In this document: in pieces, positions 38,756 through 47,552 of the stretch
Layout of the letters: every line of letters starts with the position of its first letter
How positions within the stretch are numbered: position 1 is the stretch's first letter
Source of the DNA: Myxococcus qinghaiensis
GTDB taxonomy: Bacteria > Myxococcota > Myxococcia > Myxococcales > Myxococcaceae
NCBI RefSeq assembly: GCF_024198215.1
Contig: NZ_JAKCFA010000001.1
Coordinates: forward strand, 496,001-560,000
DNA length: 64,000 bases
Reading direction: 5' to 3'
The notes under the pieces: generated by a model
What the model saw: the letters and a program-made list of their open reading frames with translations, nothing else
Database searches by the model: none
Told to the model about the DNA's origin: nothing
Program-made: the position numbers and the translations under genes

Positions 38756-39886
38756 TCACCCCGTCGCGGTGCCCTGGTCCAACGGGTCATCCACCTCGGA
38801 GCCCTCGCGGCGCTTGCGGTACTGCTCGCGCACGTACGCCACCAGCTGGTCCAGATACGAGGACAGGGGAGGGCACCTCACCCCCGTGCCGTCCAGGAGC
38901 TCCAGCGTGTTGTGGCAGTTGTAGATGGCCAGGTGGTTGACGTAGCTGATGGCCGCGCGCTGCGGCCGGGCCAGCTTCTCCAGCACCGGCAGCCGCAGCA
39001 TCACGTCCGCCGCGCGCGCCGACAGGTTGAAGCGCGGCAGCTTCTTGTTCGCCTTCTCCGCGATGAGCTCGTACACCCGCCGCGCGCTCATGGGGTTCGG
39101 GTCCACCAGGTGGAACGTGCGGCCCGCGGCGCGAGGGTCCTTCCCCAGCCGCCACACCGCCTCCACCACGTAGTCCACCGGCACCACGTTGAGCGGCGCC
39201 ACGCCGTTGCCCGGCAAGGGCAGCGGCACCACCAGCGGCGACGTCACCAGCAGGATGCCCAGGTAGTAGGGCCCCTCGAACTTGTCGATCTCCCCCGTGC
39301 GCGAGTCGCCCACCACGCTGGACGGCCGGTACACGGTGACGGGCAGTGTGGAGCTGGCGCGCATCACCAGCCGCTCCGCCTGGAACTTCGTCTCCTCGTA
39401 CGGATTGCGGAAGCCCTGGCCCCGGTCCAGCTCGTCCTCGGCGATGACGCCCACGCGGTCGCCGGACACGTAGCAGGTGGAGAAGTGGTTGAAGCGCGCC
39501 AGGTGCTCGCAGTCCCGCGCCAGCTCCAGCATGTTGCGCGTGCCGTCCACATTCACGCGCCACGCGGTGTCCTTGGCCACGCCCAGCTGCGCCACCGCCG
39601 CCAGGTGGAAGATGTCCGTCACCCGCTCGCACAGGCGCTGGTACTCCTCGCCCGACAGGCCCAGGTGCATGTCCACCACGTCACCGGTGAGCAGCTCCAC
39701 CGTGGCGCCCTTCAGCTTGGACGCGTGCTTCTGCGCTTCCTTGAGCGCCTTGGGCTGCACCAGCGCGTAGACGTGCCCTTTCGGGTCCTCCCGCGCGATG
39801 TGCTCCACCAGCCGCTTGCCGATGAACCCCGGATAGCCGGTGATGAAATACGTCCCAGCACCGGTCTTCTTGCGCGTCTCGCTCAT
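38756..39886 (-). CDS. Extended SDR oxidoreductase / fatty acyl-CoA reductase-like
   Basis: 376 residues from the ATG at 39886. TGYPGFIGKRLVEHI is the NAD(P) site, FHLAAVAQLG and NVDGTRNMLELA follow, and the catalytic YEETK is present (NPYEETKFQAER). This is the plan of extended SDRs in the male-sterility/fatty acyl-CoA reductase group that make fatty aldehydes or alcohols. The FAR C-terminal domain is not complete, so a reductase or epimerase of other activated acyl or sugar substrates remains possible. Two MaoC genes lie downstream. Confidence 0.78.
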   Translation of the reverse strand: MSETRKKTGAGTYFITGYPGFIGKRLVEHIAREDPKGHVYALVQPKALKEAQKHASKLKGATVELLTGDVVDMHLGLSGEEYQRLCERVTDIFHLAAVAQLGVAKDTAWRVNVDGTRNMLELARDCEHLARFNHFSTCYVSGDRVGVIAEDELDRGQGFRNPYEETKFQAERLVMRASSTLPVTVYRPSSVVGDSRTGEIDKFEGPYYLGILLVTSPLVVPLPLPGNGVAPLNVVPVDYVVEAVWRLGKDPRAAGRTFHLVDPNPMSARRVYELIAEKANKKLPRFNLSARAADVMLRLPVLEKLARPQRAAISYVNHLAIYNCHNTLELLDGTGVRCPPLSSYLDQLVAYVREQYRKRREGSEVDDPLDQGTATG

Positions 39887-39909
39887 TGCGCGCGGAGCAT
39901 ACTCGCCCG

Positions 39910-40506
39910 TCAGCCGCGCGCGAGCATGGCGCGCCAGACCGACTCCACTTGCCCCCGGGTGGAGGACAAGTCCCCGCTGTTGTCGATGACCCACGTCGCG
40001 TGCGCCCGCTTGTCGTCCAGGGGGAGCTGGGCGGCCAGCCGGGCCTCGGCCGCCGTCGCGTCCAGCCCGTCACGCGCCATCAGCCGCGCTTTTTGCAGGT
40101 CCCGGGGCACCCACACCAGCGCCACCCCCTCCATCCACTCGTGCATCCCCGCCTCCACCAGCAGGGGGACGTCGTAGATGACGCGCTCCACGCCCCGGGC
40201 CTCCAGGGCCTGGACCTTCTCCACGAAGGCCTCGCGCACCAGGGGGTGGGTGATGGCGTTGAGCGCCGCTCGCTCCGCGTCGTTTCCGAACACGCGCGCG
40301 CCCAGCCGGGCCCGGTCCAATCTCCCATCGGCGCCCACGACGCCGGGGAAGCGCTCGGCGATGGCCGCGAGGCCCGGAGTCCCTGGCTCCACGACTTCGC
40401 GCGCGAGCACGTCCGCGTCCAGCACCTCCGCGCCCAATTCCCGCAGCATCCGGGTGACGGTGCTCTTGCCGGAGGAGATGCCGCCCGTCAGCCCGAAGAC
40501 GTGCAC
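39910..40506 (-). CDS. coaE: Dephospho-CoA kinase CoaE
   Basis: 198 residues; adds the 3'-phosphate in the last step of coenzyme A synthesis. The P-loop GLTGGISSGKST is at the N-terminus. The CoA-domain block HPLVREAF and the lid sequence VIYDVPLLVEAGM are typical. The stop is 24 nt from the acyl reductase start, so transcription may continue. Confidence 0.93.
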   Translation of the reverse strand: MHVFGLTGGISSGKSTVTRMLRELGAEVLDADVLAREVVEPGTPGLAAIAERFPGVVGADGRLDRARLGARVFGNDAERAALNAITHPLVREAFVEKVQALEARGVERVIYDVPLLVEAGMHEWMEGVALVWVPRDLQKARLMARDGLDATAAEARLAAQLPLDDKRAHATWVIDNSGDLSSTRGQVESVWRAMLARG

Positions 40507-40516
40507 GGTGGGGGCC

Positions 40517-40984
40517 TTACTTCGCGGCCTTCTGCGTGGTGAAGGTGAGCGACTGCACCGTCTTGCCGTCTTCGTTGAAGAAGATGGCCAGCCCCAGCTT
40601 CGGGTAGAGGAAGTAGGTGCGGAAGTCGTCCGTCAGCTTGCGCTGGTAGCACGGCGTCGCGGGCACGGGGCCGGAGGGGCAGGCGGGGCCGTAGCTCGTC
40701 TCGATGGTCTCCTTGTCGATGACGGGCCCGGGGAACACGTCGATGCGCTCGACGAGCCCGCTCGCGTCCACCTTGAACTGCGCCTGGCTGGTGCCCTTGA
40801 TGGCCTCCTTGCCGAGGTAGGCGATGGTCTCCTTTCCCTCCTGCGCCACGGTGCGCGAGGGCTCGCCGAACTTCTTGACGACCTCGTCCTTCTTGGTGAC
40901 GCCGGGCTCCACGCCCTGCCACGGCTTGGCGACGGCGGGGAAGGCGACGGCAATCACGGCGAGCGCAATCAAGGTCCTCATCAC
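40517..40984 (-). CDS. Exported protein of the SmpA/BamE-like type
   Basis: 155 residues. A signal peptide spans about 1-19 (MRTLIALAVIAVAFPAVA). The segment PWQGVEPGVTKKDEVVKKFGEPS is the GxxxxxVxxxxGxP start of SmpA/BamE-fold repeats, small lipoprotein or periplasmic domains that support outer-membrane assembly. There is no lipobox. Its stop is 10 nt before the coaE start, so both may be on one message. The function is inferred from fold only. Confidence 0.72.
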   Translation of the reverse strand: MMRTLIALAVIAVAFPAVAKPWQGVEPGVTKKDEVVKKFGEPSRTVAQEGKETIAYLGKEAIKGTSQAQFKVDASGLVERIDVFPGPVIDKETIETSYGPACPSGPVPATPCYQRKLTDDFRTYFLYPKLGLAIFFNEDGKTVQSLTFTTQKAAK

Positions 40985-41113
40985 GACTTCCTCCCTAATG
41001 GAAAGGGCGGGCGGGGCTCAAGCGCTGCCCTCTCTTTTCAACGGATGATTCCGACGGGCATTCAACCACGAGACGCCTTGCCCCGTCCGGGGGGGAGTGC
41101 TACTTCGCGAGCC

Positions 41114-41614
41114 ATGCGCGCTCCTGGCTCCAGGATTCTTCCCGTCCTTCTGCTGGCCCTCTGTGGCGTGGCCGGGGCGGCCGACTTCGTCGGCGCTGAC
41201 AGCTGCAAGGGCTGCCACCCGGAGGCCTACGAGGCGTGGATGCAGTCCAAGCACGCCCGGGCGGTGAGCTCCCTCTCCGAGCAGCAGCAGAAGGACGGCC
41301 GCTGCCTGTCCTGCCACTCGCCGGACCAGGTGGCGCAGACGCAGGCCAGTGTGAGCTGCGAGACATGTCACGGGGGCGGGCAGTACTACTCGCCCGAGTA
41401 CGTGATGAAGGACCCGGAGCTGGCGCGCCTGGTGGGGTTGGTGGACCCGTCGGAGAAGCAGTGCCGCTCCTGCCACGACGCCTCCTCGCCCTCCTTGCGG
41501 CCGTTCGACTTCAAGGAGTCGCTCAAGGCCATCGACCACTGGTCGGCCGAGCGCGCCCGCCGCGCCGCCCGGACCGAGGCTCCGGCCACTCCCCCCTCCA
41601 CCGCGAAGAAGTAG
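41114..41614 (+). CDS. Tetrahaem c-type cytochrome, periplasmic
   Basis: 166 residues after a signal peptide (ILPVLLLALCGVAGAA). Four haem-c motifs are present: CKGCH, CLSCH, CETCH and CRSCH, with extra His residues (SKHARAV) that may serve as axial ligands. The order resembles cytochrome c554-type multihaem proteins. It probably carries electrons in the periplasm. The C-terminus is a Lys/Ala tail. The gene is divergent from the BamE-like gene and followed by engB after 4 nt. Confidence 0.88.
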   Translation: MRAPGSRILPVLLLALCGVAGAADFVGADSCKGCHPEAYEAWMQSKHARAVSSLSEQQQKDGRCLSCHSPDQVAQTQASVSCETCHGGGQYYSPEYVMKDPELARLVGLVDPSEKQCRSCHDASSPSLRPFDFKESLKAIDHWSAERARRAARTEAPATPPSTAKK

Positions 41615-41618
41615 CCGC

Positions 41619-42239
41619 TTGATCAAGATTCTCGACGCCCGATTCGTCGTCACCGCCGTGGAGCCCAAGGGCTACCCGCAGGGACACACCGCCGAGGTGG
41701 CCTTCGTGGGCCGCTCCAACGTCGGCAAGTCCTCCATGATCAACACCCTCACCGGCCGCAAGAAGCTGGTGCGCGTGTCGAACACCCCGGGCCGCACCCG
41801 GACGCTCAACTTCTTCGACGTGGACCTGGAGCGCGGCACCTTCCGCCACCAGGTGCGCCTGTGTGACTTGCCGGGCTACGGGTTCGCCCGCGCGAGCAAG
41901 GCGGACAAGGCCCAGTGGGAGCAGATGATCACCACCTACCTCGAGAAGCGGCACCGGCTCGAGGTGGTGGTCAGCATCATCGACGCGGAAGTCGGCCCCA
42001 CGCCGGATGACCTGGCCACGCTGGACTATCTGCAATCCCACAAGCGCAAGGTGCTGGTGGTGGCCACAAAGATTGACCGGCTCACCAAGGCCAAGACGCT
42101 GCCCCGGCTCCAGGAGCTGTCGCGCCAGCTGGACCTGCCCATGGAGGCCATCCTCCCGTTCTCCTCCACGGAGCGGCGGGGCGTGGACGAGGTCTGGGGC
42201 GCGCTGCTGGACACCTTCGGCAAGGCCTCCCGCGTCTGA
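41619..42239 (+). CDS. engB: Ribosome biogenesis GTPase EngB (YsxC)
   Basis: 206 residues. G1 GRSNVGKSS, G2 region TPGRTRTLN, G3 DLPGYGF and G4 TKID are all clear. The family assists assembly of the 50S subunit. The start is a TTG; no better in-frame start is near. A short hairpin follows the stop. Confidence 0.93.
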   Translation: MIKILDARFVVTAVEPKGYPQGHTAEVAFVGRSNVGKSSMINTLTGRKKLVRVSNTPGRTRTLNFFDVDLERGTFRHQVRLCDLPGYGFARASKADKAQWEQMITTYLEKRHRLEVVVSIIDAEVGPTPDDLATLDYLQSHKRKVLVVATKIDRLTKAKTLPRLQELSRQLDLPMEAILPFSSTERRGVDEVWGALLDTFGKASRV

Positions 42240-42281
42240 GCGGGTGCTCCATCGGGTAGTCGCCGCTCCTCACGGCGTTCC

Positions 42282-42298
42282 CCTCCCGACGGGGGAGG
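42282..42298 (+). terminator. Hairpin after engB
   Basis: CCTCCC and GGGAGG pair over 6 bp with a 5-nt loop. CGCCG/CGGCG (42261-42277) is a second small stem. Confidence 0.35.
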
Positions 42299-42319
42299 CG
42301 CTGTGGTAGGCACGCCGCC

Positions 42320-44005
42320 GTGTCCTCCGAGAACGGCAAGGGTAATGGCAGGGATTCGCAGCTCGCCTTGCGCGAGCTGCAGCAGCAGTTGATGAGGCTG
42401 TCACCCCGGAGGCGCATGGAAGCGCTTCTGGAGGGTGCGGATGCAGCGGCGGTGGTGCGCGCCCTGCCGCCGGAGAGCCTCTACGTCACCATCCAGGAGG
42501 TGGGGCTCGAGGACGCGACGGAGCTGGTTCAGCTCGTGTCGCCCGCCCAGTTCCGCGCCTTCGTGGACCTGGGGGCCTGGAAGCGCGACAAACTGGACTC
42601 GCACGCCGTGCTGACGTGGCTGCGCGCCGCGCGGGGCGGCTACGACGACACCCCGGAGTTCCTGCGCAAGCTGCACGCGGTGGACATGGAGGTGCTGGAG
42701 TACCTGCTGCACGAACTGGTCGCCGTGCATGACCTGGAGGAGAACCCGGACGTCAACCCGCAGGGCGTGACGCTGGAGACTCCGGAAGGCCGCTACCTGG
42801 TCGAAATCAAGGCCGAGGGCGCGGAGATGTCCGCGGTGCGGGCGCTCGTCACCGACCTCATCGCGGAGAACCCCTTCGAGGCCGTGCGCCTGCTGGAGGC
42901 CGTGCGCTGGGAGGTCCCCGCCGAACTGGAGGAGACGGCCTTCCAGTTCCGCAAGGCGCGCCTGCTGGACCTGGGCTTCCCGACGCTGGAGGACGCGATG
43001 GCGCTCTTCAGCCGCGTGGACGTGCCGGCGCGGCGGCCCTCGAACACCACGACTCCGTCGGGCACGGCGGCGCTGACGGCGCCCCACGGCCATGTGGACT
43101 ACCTGGACGCGGCCTTCCGGGGGCTGACGGACCTGGAGCGGCAGAACGCGGAGGACGAGCTGGCGGGCGTGGCCAACGCGGCGCTGGTGGCGGAGCTGGC
43201 GGACCCCGGGGACCTGGATGCCGTGCGCCGGGTGGGGGAGATGGTGCGGGACTACCTCTCGCTCGGCCTGGAGCACCTGACGGGGGCGGACCCCTCGCAG
43301 GCCACCGAGGTGCTGCGCGACACGCCCCTGCGGCGCATCTTCCAGACGGGCTTCACGCTGACGCTCCAGCTCAAGTTCCGCGCGGACCGGCTGGCGAAGT
43401 CGCCGGGCGCGGTGGTGGACGGCGTGCTGCTGGTGCTGTCGGAGGAGGGCGCCGCGCTGGAGGCCCTGCGCCGCAAGCGGCCCCGTCGCACCCTCAAGGT
43501 GGAGGGCGCGGAGCCGGTGCCGTTCCGCTCCCTGCGCGAGGTCGCCGCCAGCGAGGCCGTGCTGGCGCGCGCGGAGGCCCAGGTGGAGGTCCTCCGGGGC
43601 GTGCTGGGTGGCACTCCGGAAGCCGCGCATCAGGCGGTGGCCCGCTTCGGTGTCCCGCTGGAGACGCTCGGCGTGGAGCGGCTCTTCGCCGCCGTGGTCG
43701 CCATGGCGGTGCTGGAGGTGAGGCCGGATGCCCGCCCGGTGCCGCTGGGGCGCACGGTGGAACTGGGCCAGCGACTCTTCGAGGGCTCCCCGCAGGCGCC
43801 GCGCCTGCTCGCCTCCGCGTCGGAGCGCGCCGTGTCGGGCCTGGAGGGCGCGGTGGCCCCGGAGGCTCGCGCGGAGCTGCGGCGCATGGTGGGTGTGACA
43901 CTCACGCGGCTCTTGTCGGAGCTGGGCGCGGCGTGGCTGGAGGACGAGAAGTGGAGTCCCGTCGTGTCCGAGGTGTTGCCCATGGAGAGCAGCCCGGTGC
44001 CGTAG
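42320..44005 (+). CDS. DUF6178-like protein of unknown function
   Basis: 561 residues from a GTG. Entirely soluble and alpha-helical, rich in Glu, Ala and Leu (ALRELQQQLMRLSPRRRMEALL, AVVRALPPESLYVTIQEVGL). No membrane segment, metal or nucleotide motif is seen. The layout resembles DUF6178 proteins of deltaproteobacteria, which I recall as large unannotated proteins. Position between engB and the polysaccharide genes gives no functional hint. The family call is moderate. Confidence 0.78.
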   Translation: MSSENGKGNGRDSQLALRELQQQLMRLSPRRRMEALLEGADAAAVVRALPPESLYVTIQEVGLEDATELVQLVSPAQFRAFVDLGAWKRDKLDSHAVLTWLRAARGGYDDTPEFLRKLHAVDMEVLEYLLHELVAVHDLEENPDVNPQGVTLETPEGRYLVEIKAEGAEMSAVRALVTDLIAENPFEAVRLLEAVRWEVPAELEETAFQFRKARLLDLGFPTLEDAMALFSRVDVPARRPSNTTTPSGTAALTAPHGHVDYLDAAFRGLTDLERQNAEDELAGVANAALVAELADPGDLDAVRRVGEMVRDYLSLGLEHLTGADPSQATEVLRDTPLRRIFQTGFTLTLQLKFRADRLAKSPGAVVDGVLLVLSEEGAALEALRRKRPRRTLKVEGAEPVPFRSLREVAASEAVLARAEAQVEVLRGVLGGTPEAAHQAVARFGVPLETLGVERLFAAVVAMAVLEVRPDARPVPLGRTVELGQRLFEGSPQAPRLLASASERAVSGLEGAVAPEARAELRRMVGVTLTRLLSELGAAWLEDEKWSPVVSEVLPMESSPVP

Positions 44006-44085
44006 CTTTTTCAGGGTGGGAGGCCTTCCGGTAACCCGGGGGCCTCGCCGCCCGTGGAGATCCGGGCGCTTGCGAGCCCGGGCCC

Positions 44086-44101
44086 TGGCACGCCCTCTGC
44101 T
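44086..44101 (+). promoter_or_regulatory. Candidate sigma-54 promoter for the polysaccharide genes
   Basis: TGGCACGCCCTCTGCT carries the GG-N10-GC core, with TGGCACG a full match to the -24 element and CTGC one mismatch from TTGC at -12. It is 55 nt upstream of the polymerase ATG. No enhancer-binding protein gene is seen here. Confidence 0.65.
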
Positions 44102-44155
44102 TCTGCCTGGCGCACGCGAAGGTGTACGCGCGTGAACTGCCAGAGGAGGAGGGAC

Positions 44156-45442
44156 ATGGTGCCGGGAGAGCAGGGGCAGCGCCGTGACGTGTGGGCCTTC
44201 TATGCGCTGACCGCATTCGCCGCGGTGATGTACGCGGTGCCGGGTGAGTGGATCCCCGTGCTGGCGCCGCTTCGGCTGGCGCTGCTGACGTCAGTCGTAG
44301 CCGCGGGTTTGATGGTGATTCGGAGGCTGGGGCGGGGGGAGCCGCTCTACCTGGATGGAGCGCGAGGCTGGGGGCTCATCGGCTTCTCGTGCCTCGCCGT
44401 GCTGTCGGTGTCGTGGGCGGTGAACGCGGAGGTGGCGCGCTTCACGGGCATCGAGCTGTTGAAGCTGACGGCCATCTACCTCACCGTCGTCAATGTCATC
44501 TCGAGCGGGCGCAGGCTCGCCGTCGTCTGCGGGTCCATTGTCCTGGCCTCCGTGGTGACGTCCATCGGCGTCATCAACTGGTACATGGTGGGGGAGAACC
44601 TGGTGGAGGGCTTCCGCGCGCGCTGGGTGGGCGTGTACGCGGACCCCAACCACATGGCGATGAACCTGGTGCTGGTGGTTCCGCTCGCGGTGGCCTTCGT
44701 GGCGCGCAAGGGCTCGCCGTGGGTGTGGCGGGTGGCGTGTCTCTTGGCGGCGGTGCTGGCGGTGGTGGCCATCGTCCTGTCGCACTCGCGCGGTGGCTTC
44801 ATCGGCCTGTCCGTCGCCATGGGCCTGTGGGCGTTCCGCGAGAAGCGCCGCATCCAGGCCATCGTCGTGGGCTCGCTCTTCGTGGTGGGCCTGGTCGTCT
44901 TCGCGCCGGAGAGCTTCTGGGCTCGCAACGAGACGGTGGCGTCCTTCCACGAGGACGCGTCCGCCATGGGCCGCGTCTACGCGTGGCAGGTGGCCAGCCG
45001 CATGAGCCTGGACAAGCCGCTGTTGGGCGTGGGCGCGGGCAGCTTCCGCTACGCGTGGGCGGAGTACGCGCCCCCGGAGGCGCGGCGCGCGTACGTGGCG
45101 CACAACATCTTCCTGGACGTCGTGGGAGAGCTGGGCTGGGTGGGCCTGGCGCTCTTCATGGTGTTCGCGGGAGGCGCGTCCGGCGGTGCGTTCGCCGCGT
45201 CGCGCAGCAAGGAAGTGGGCTGGATTGCACGGGCGCTGTCAGCGGCCGTGGCCGGCTACCTGACGTGTGACTTGTTCTCCGGCTACATCCTCTCCGCGCA
45301 TTGCTACGTGCTCTTCGGCCTGGCTGCCGCGGCGCACCGCATCGCCCGCGCGGCGGAGGCGACGGAGACGGTGGCTGTGCCGGGGGGCCAGGCACCCGTC
45401 GGGTCCGTGGGGGCGTGGGAGGGGTCGGGACATGCGGCGTGA
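44156..45442 (+). CDS. O-antigen ligase/polymerase-family membrane protein (Wzy-like)
   Basis: 428 residues with about ten membrane segments and the O-antigen polymerase/ligase loop region (periplasmic SHSRGGFIGL segment and the later GVGAGSFRY). The C-terminal AHNIFLDVVGELGWVGL is typical of the Wzy_C domain. It probably joins repeat units of an exopolysaccharide or O-antigen at the outer face of the inner membrane. GAGGAGGGAC precedes the ATG. The glycosyltransferase gene overlaps its end, so both make one polysaccharide. Which of the Myxococcus polysaccharides is unclear. Confidence 0.85.
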   Translation: MVPGEQGQRRDVWAFYALTAFAAVMYAVPGEWIPVLAPLRLALLTSVVAAGLMVIRRLGRGEPLYLDGARGWGLIGFSCLAVLSVSWAVNAEVARFTGIELLKLTAIYLTVVNVISSGRRLAVVCGSIVLASVVTSIGVINWYMVGENLVEGFRARWVGVYADPNHMAMNLVLVVPLAVAFVARKGSPWVWRVACLLAAVLAVVAIVLSHSRGGFIGLSVAMGLWAFREKRRIQAIVVGSLFVVGLVVFAPESFWARNETVASFHEDASAMGRVYAWQVASRMSLDKPLLGVGAGSFRYAWAEYAPPEARRAYVAHNIFLDVVGELGWVGLALFMVFAGGASGGAFAASRSKEVGWIARALSAAVAGYLTCDLFSGYILSAHCYVLFGLAAAAHRIARAAEATETVAVPGGQAPVGSVGAWEGSGHAA

Positions 45443-46580
45443 AGACGTGAATATGGGGGCCAGGCCCATGCGCCTGGTGCAGTTCACCCGGTCTTTCCAT
45501 ATTGGCGGCACGGAGGTGCAGGTGCTGGAGCTGCTGCGGGGTCTGCCCTCCAGCTACCAGCTCCAGGTCTCCGTGCTGGAGGACGCCGGACCGCTGATGG
45601 GCGCGGTGTGGAAGCTGGGCTACGCGGCGGAGACGTTTCCCCTCAAGGGCTCCGTCGCGCAGGCCAACACCGCGTACCAGGTGATGCGCATGGCGCGCTG
45701 GCTGAAGACCAACCGCGTGGACCTGGTCCACGTGCACGACTTCTACTCCACGCTCATCGCCGTGCCCGCCGCCAAGCTCGCGGGGACCAAGGTCATCGTC
45801 GGTCGGCTGGACTTGTCCCATTGGCAGGGCAAGGCGCGGCGCGCGGTGCACTCGCGGCTGACGGCCATGGCGGACCACGTCGTCGCCAACGCGGAGGCCA
45901 TCCGCCGGATGCTGGTGGAGGAGGAGGGCCTTCCCGCCTCGCGCGTCTCCGTCATCCACAACGGCCTGGACCTGGCCCGCTTCGACCTTCGCATGCGCGA
46001 GGGCCTCAAGGCGCCGCTGCCCGACACCGGCGACTCACCCGTCATCGTCCATGTCGCCAACATGAACCACCCGGTGAAGCGGCAGGAGGACCTGCTGCTG
46101 GCGCTGGCCATGCTCCACCACGGAGGCACGCCGGTGCAGGCCTTCCTCGTGGGCGACGGGCCCCGCCGCAAGGGCCTGGAGAAGCTGGCCGCGGAGCTCG
46201 GTGTGTCGGACACCGTGCACTTCCTGCGGCACCGCACGGACGTGGCCGCCATCTACGCGCGCGCCACCCTGGGCGTGCTGTGCTCCAGCGCGGAGGGCAT
46301 GTCCAACGCCGTCATGGAGGGCATGGCCGCCGGCCTCCCCATGGTGGTGACGCGGGTGGGGGGGAACACCGACCTCGTTCGCGACGGCGAGCGCGGCCTC
46401 GTCGTCCCTCCCGAGCGCCCGGCCCAGCTCGCCCAGTCCATCAGCCAGCTCCTCTCGAATCCCGAGAAGGCGAAGCGCATGGGCCGCGCGGCCCGGGACT
46501 TCGTCGCCCGCGAGCTGTCCCTGGAGCGGCTGATCCGCCTCCATGACGCGTTGTACCAGCGCGTGGTCCACGGCCCCTGA
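45432..46580 (+). CDS. Glycosyltransferase family 4 protein
   Basis: 382 residues; GT-B fold retaining glycosyltransferase. It starts 11 nt inside the previous gene behind GGAGGGG; an ATG at 45468 (MRLVQFTRSFHIGGTEVQ) is the usual family start. The acceptor site FHIGGTEVQVLELL and the nucleotide-sugar site VCSSAEGMSNAVMEGMAAG with the E-x7-E block are visible. It should act with the Wzy-like protein on the same polysaccharide. The sugar cannot be deduced. Confidence 0.87.
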   Translation: MRREDVNMGARPMRLVQFTRSFHIGGTEVQVLELLRGLPSSYQLQVSVLEDAGPLMGAVWKLGYAAETFPLKGSVAQANTAYQVMRMARWLKTNRVDLVHVHDFYSTLIAVPAAKLAGTKVIVGRLDLSHWQGKARRAVHSRLTAMADHVVANAEAIRRMLVEEEGLPASRVSVIHNGLDLARFDLRMREGLKAPLPDTGDSPVIVHVANMNHPVKRQEDLLLALAMLHHGGTPVQAFLVGDGPRRKGLEKLAAELGVSDTVHFLRHRTDVAAIYARATLGVLCSSAEGMSNAVMEGMAAGLPMVVTRVGGNTDLVRDGERGLVVPPERPAQLAQSISQLLSNPEKAKRMGRAARDFVARELSLERLIRLHDALYQRVVHGP

Positions 46581-46682
46581 GGGCATGTCAGACCGGCGTG
46601 GATACTTCGCGTCGTTCGCCGGCAATGGGGCGCCGGCCCGTCCGTAGGTGGGGTGTACGCACCCTACCTCGGAGCACCCTTC

Positions 46683-47372
46683 ATGTTGCTGCCCCTCCTG
46701 GCCGTGCTGGCCGCCGCCGCGCCGACGACGCAGACCTGGAAGTTCGACACGGATGGAACTCCCCAGGTCCAGCTTTCCAATGTTAATGGCGCGGTCCGCG
46801 TAGATGCGGTAGACGGGAATAGTGTGGTAATCGAGGCTGTTCCGGAAAATCCCGACAGTTCCCGGAAAGCCATGAATGTGGAGGTCAGCCAGGACGGTGA
46901 CGAGGTGAAGGCGAGGGTGTGCTGCGGGCCCTGCGAGGAGCGGCAGCAGTCCTGTCGGGGCGAGCAGGGCGCGGTGCGGTTGACGGTGAAGGTGCCGCGG
47001 GAGTCGGAGCTGGTCGTTTCAGTGGTGAACGGGGCGGTGGTGGTGAAGGGGGTGACGGGGCCTCAGCAGCACGCCGCGGTGAACGGCCGTGTGGAAGTGA
47101 ACGGCTCGGAGCGACGTTTGTCGGTGAGTACCGTTGAGGGAGAGGTGGTACTGGCTCCCAAGAAGCTCGAGGACACCGAAGTCTCGACGGTGTCGGGCAA
47201 CGTCCGGCTGAAGCTGCCGGAGCGAGCGGACGCGCGGGTGGAATTCAGCTCTGTGGGGGGTAGTTTCAACGGGAGCAGCGTGGCCCTGGGGTCGAAGAAG
47301 AAGACCTACGGCGCGGGCACCCACGAGGTGGAAGTGAGCACCGTCAGTGGCTCGCTGACCCTCCAGGAATAG
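46683..47372 (+). CDS. DUF4097-type exported beta-strand protein
   Basis: 229 residues from an ATG with GGAG 8 nt upstream; a GTG at 46653 is possible. A short signal (MLLPLLAVLAAAAP) precedes repeated beta segments NVNGAVRVDAV, VVNGAVVVKGV, AVNGRVEVNG, TVEGEVVLAP, TVSGNVRLKL and TVSGSLTLQE, a right-handed helix-like stack. These repeats are the DUF4097 adhesin-like domain. An extra CCGPCEERQQSC segment is Cys-rich and unlike the rest. A textbook terminator follows. Confidence 0.8.
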   Translation: MLLPLLAVLAAAAPTTQTWKFDTDGTPQVQLSNVNGAVRVDAVDGNSVVIEAVPENPDSSRKAMNVEVSQDGDEVKARVCCGPCEERQQSCRGEQGAVRLTVKVPRESELVVSVVNGAVVVKGVTGPQQHAAVNGRVEVNGSERRLSVSTVEGEVVLAPKKLEDTEVSTVSGNVRLKLPERADARVEFSSVGGSFNGSSVALGSKKKTYGAGTHEVEVSTVSGSLTLQE

Positions 47373-47380
47373 CTTTCGAG

Positions 47381-47401
47381 GCCGCCTCCCAGTCAGGCGG
47401 C
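47381..47401 (+). terminator. Upstream hairpin of the double terminator
   Basis: GCCGCCT and AGGCGGC pair perfectly over 7 bp with a 7-nt loop, just before the main terminator. Confidence 0.5.
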
Positions 47402-47406
47402 CCGGG

Positions 47407-47453
47407 GCGCTCGCCGGTGAAACTCCAAGGCGCCGGCGAGCGCTCACTTTTTT
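47407..47453 (+). terminator. Intrinsic terminator after the DUF4097 gene
   Basis: GCGCTCGCCGG and CCGGCGAGCGC form a perfect 11-bp stem, followed closely by TTTTTT: a classical rho-independent terminator, and the clearest in the window. Confidence 0.85.
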
Positions 47454-47552
47454 CTCAGTCCGCTTTGCGTCCCCACCTTCCGGTGGCGCGAGACGCGAGG
47501 CCCCCGCGAGCTTCCCCCGACCGACGAGCCGCTCACAGGGCGGCTCTGGCCT

